In this document: positions 14,620-15,804 of the stretch, piece after piece
Layout: every line of letters starts with the position of its first letter
Numbering within the stretch: the first letter of the stretch is position 1
Assembly (NCBI GenBank): GCA_902783515.1
Contig: CACZRK010000403.1
Span: 1 to 15,804, forward strand
DNA from: an uncultured Coriobacteriaceae bacterium
GTDB taxonomy: Bacteria; Actinomycetota; Coriobacteriia; Coriobacteriales; UMGS124
DNA length: 15,804 bases
Reading direction: 5' to 3'
Notes under the pieces: generated by a model
What the model saw: only the letters and a program-made list of their open reading frames with translations
Databases searched by the model: none
What the model was told of the DNA's origin: nothing
Program-made: the position numbers and the translations under genes

Positions 14620-14689
14620 AAAGCAGGTCAGATCATGCTGACGCCGGTGGCGACGAGGAATCGTGTGACCTGAAGGGAAAGCAGGTCAG
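14620..14689. repeat. Direct and inverted AGCAGGTCAG repeats
   Basis: AAAGCAGGTCAG occurs at 14620-14631 and 14678-14689. The second copy is also half of an inverted repeat TGACCTG (14666-14672) with CAGGTCA (14682-14688) around a 9-base spacer. It may be an operator for the gene at 14882 or a recombination site. No matching copy was seen at the other side of the rep/par module. Confidence 0.45.
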
Positions 14690-14881
14690 TTCACGCCCGC
14701 GCTTCATGCCCGCGCCATGCGTGCCGCCCGGGATGAAAATCACGTCCATGTGTGGGAGGCGGGCGCAAGTGGGAATAGGAATGGTGAACGGAAGGGCCGT
14801 CGGCGTCGGACGTGTGTGGCTCCATGCCTGACGCCGGGCGCGCCCGGCGCCGATGGCCATGACACGACAAAGGAGGAACCC

Positions 14882-15205
14882 ATGGCGCTGTTTGATGACG
14901 AGACCCTCACGTCTCCCGAGGAGTACTACGAGCAGATCAAGGACCGCCTCGTGCGCGACGGCATGCTGCACGTGATCATGCTCAACGTGAAGACGACGAG
15001 CGACGACAGCATGCCCGTGTGCGAGTGGGGCTACACGTCCAAGGTGGACGCGACGCTGACGGCGATGCAGCGCGAGGGATTCGCGATCCTGGGCGTGACG
15101 TTCGGCTCCACGCGCGAGGGTCTCGCGGACACGCTCACGCTGTATCACGTGCAGGTCACCTATCGCTGGCAGGGTGCGCCGACGGGCGCGACGAAGACCG
15201 CGTAG
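14882..15205 (+). CDS. Conserved-looking small protein of unknown function
   Basis: The 107-residue protein starts at an ATG behind AAAGGAGG, the strongest ribosome site in the window, so it is very likely expressed. I do not recognise the family. The sequence is soluble and acidic at the N-terminus (ALFDDETLTSPEEYYEQIKDRLVRDGM), then alternates strand-like segments (HVIMLNVKTT, EGFAILGVTFGS, TLTLYHVQVTYRW) with a helix (KVDATLTAMQREG). This suggests a small alpha/beta fold. There is no signal peptide, membrane helix or metal motif; C47 is the only cysteine. Codon use is GC-rich like the chromosomal genes. It stands alone, with hypA following after a 172-base gap that has its own candidate promoter, so a shared function with hypA is not indicated. 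Confidence 0.85.
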   Translation: MALFDDETLTSPEEYYEQIKDRLVRDGMLHVIMLNVKTTSDDSMPVCEWGYTSKVDATLTAMQREGFAILGVTFGSTREGLADTLTLYHVQVTYRWQGAPTGATKTA

Positions 15206-15252
15206 CCGCGGGCGCCGGCGCCTCGCACGTCGCGCGCCGGGCACGCGAGCGC

Positions 15253-15258
15253 TATCAT
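15253..15258 (+). promoter_or_regulatory. Candidate -10 element for hypA
   Basis: TATCAT fits TAnnnT and lies in a GC-rich stretch about 120 bases before the hypA ATG. No clear -35 is visible. Transcription from here would include the hairpin at 15277-15310 in the leader. Confidence 0.4.
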
Positions 15259-15276
15259 GACAGGCGGGAGTACGGA

Positions 15277-15310
15277 AGGGGCGGGCACGCCGCGACGGGT
15301 GCTCGCCCCT
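15277..15310 (+). promoter_or_regulatory. Leader hairpin upstream of hypA
   Basis: A 12-position stem (15277-15288 with 15299-15310, one G-T pair) with a 10-base loop lies between the candidate promoter and hypA. It could be an attenuator, an mRNA-stabilising element, or the terminator of the preceding gene. A weak T-containing tail (CGTCTT) follows. Confidence 0.4.
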
Positions 15311-15377
15311 CGTCTTGGACGTCTCGGTCCGGGCGCGAGGGGGCGCAGGGCGCCGAAGGCGCGGAGGGGGAGCGATC

Positions 15378-15804
15378 ATGCACGAGATGGCACTGTGCCG
15401 CGATGTCCTGGACATCGTGGTCGAGGAGGCAACGAAGGTCCACGCGACGGACGTGCGCAACGTGTACGTCACGGTCGGCGAGGTCCGCGACATCATCGAC
15501 GACATCTTCGTCGACATGTTCCACTGGCTGGCGCGCGACACCATCGCCAAGAACGCCAAGGTGGTGCTCACGCGCGTCCCGCTGACGGTCGAGTGCAAGG
15601 ACTGCGGCAACGTCTATCACCTGAACGTGCGGGACGAGTCGACCTGGCCCTGCCCGAAGTGCGGCAAGCGCAACTACACGATGAAGAGCGGCATGGAGTT
15701 CTACATCTCCAACATCGAGGTCTGCACGGACGACCCCGCGGTGCGCAGGCCGGAGGACGACCTTGCCGCGATGGTCGCGCGCACGGCGGCCGCGAACCGC
15801 GCCG
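15378..15804 (+). CDS. hypA: Hydrogenase nickel-incorporation protein HypA (C-terminus outside window)
   Basis: The frame opens at ATG 15378 behind GGAGGGGG (15363-15370) and runs past the window end with at least 142 residues. MHEMALC is the HypA N-terminus, with the nickel-binding M1-H2-E3 start. C73-x2-C76 and C92-x2-C95 (ECKDCGN, PCPKCGK) form the structural zinc site. HypA delivers nickel, with HypB, to the large subunit of [NiFe]-hydrogenase. Typical HypA proteins are about 113-120 residues; this one continues with an acidic, Ala-rich tail after CTDDPAVRRPEDD that is at least 25 residues longer. The presence of hypA implies a [NiFe]-hydrogenase and probably hypB and other hyp genes to the right, outside the window. 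Confidence 0.93.
   Translation, partial: MHEMALCRDVLDIVVEEATKVHATDVRNVYVTVGEVRDIIDDIFVDMFHWLARDTIAKNAKVVLTRVPLTVECKDCGNVYHLNVRDESTWPCPKCGKRNYTMKSGMEFYISNIEVCTDDPAVRRPEDDLAAMVARTAAANRA

Larger units (their letters stand above)
13969..14881. other. 0.9-kb intergenic region, AT-rich to about 14640, without a credible protein gene
   Basis: Upstream of rep there is an inverted repeat ATCGAC-CTATA-GTCGAT (14055-14071), a possible rep operator. Then comes a foldable RNA candidate with a strong terminator (14186-14338, listed separately). From 14340 to 14600 I see only AT-rich sequence. From 14620 to 14690 there are direct and inverted AGCAGGTCAG repeats (listed separately). GC content rises to chromosomal level after about 14640. 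An 18-base palindrome, CGCCGGGCGCGCCCGGCG, lies at 14832-14849, upstream of the next gene. Confidence 0.6.

Noticed and set aside
14633..15610. Minus-strand frame of 325 codons
   Set aside because: It is antisense to the small unknown gene and hypA, both of which have strong ribosome sites and, for hypA, family motifs.

Overview
The window reads as a high-GC anaerobic actinobacterium, most likely a gut-type member of the Coriobacteriia. This is inferred from GC-rich codon usage with GGAGG-type ribosome sites, a Tat-exported flavin/Fe-S reductase next to a LysR regulator, a nickel-hydrogenase maturation gene, and a selenocysteine-type gene. No rRNA or tRNA gene pins the taxon down.

Left part (1-7855) is ordinary, densely coded chromosome. 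A partial HxlR regulator is divergent from a thioredoxin. A membrane DUF3267 zincin-like protein follows and converges, across two GC-rich hairpins, on a 767-residue Tat-exported old-yellow-enzyme/4Fe-4S/FAD reductase. Upstream of the reductase on the same strand lie a LysR regulator, an EamA transporter and a nitroreductase; the last two overlap by 4 bases. A Cof-type HAD phosphatase comes next.

Middle part (7856-10317) is AT-richer and nearly gene-free. It holds one small minus-strand gene (8216-8536) that is open except for a single in-frame TGA directly after a Cys codon. A stem-loop with an AGGU apical loop lies at bacterial-SECIS distance behind that TGA, so I read the gene as a Cys-Sec ('CC/Se motif') selenoprotein. 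The remaining 1.78 kb has no credible gene but carries seven copies of a 15-17-base perfect or near-perfect palindrome, GTGCAGANTCTGCAC, leading up to parA. These look like partition (parS/centromere) sites.

Right part (10318-13968) is a plasmid-type maintenance module. It comprises a ParA ATPase with an N-terminal ribbon-helix-helix domain, an overlapping ParB, and a convergent replication protein of the archaeo-eukaryotic primase (PrimPol) type with a C-terminal helix-turn-helix. Between the replication gene and the next gene is a 0.9-kb intergenic region containing a foldable RNA candidate that ends in a strong intrinsic terminator on the opposite strand to rep. No integrase, relaxase or transposase is visible, so this is either part of an integrated plasmid or the maintenance region of a large replicon.

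The right edge returns to ordinary genes: a 107-residue protein of unknown function, and hypA (partial), preceded by a candidate promoter and a leader hairpin.
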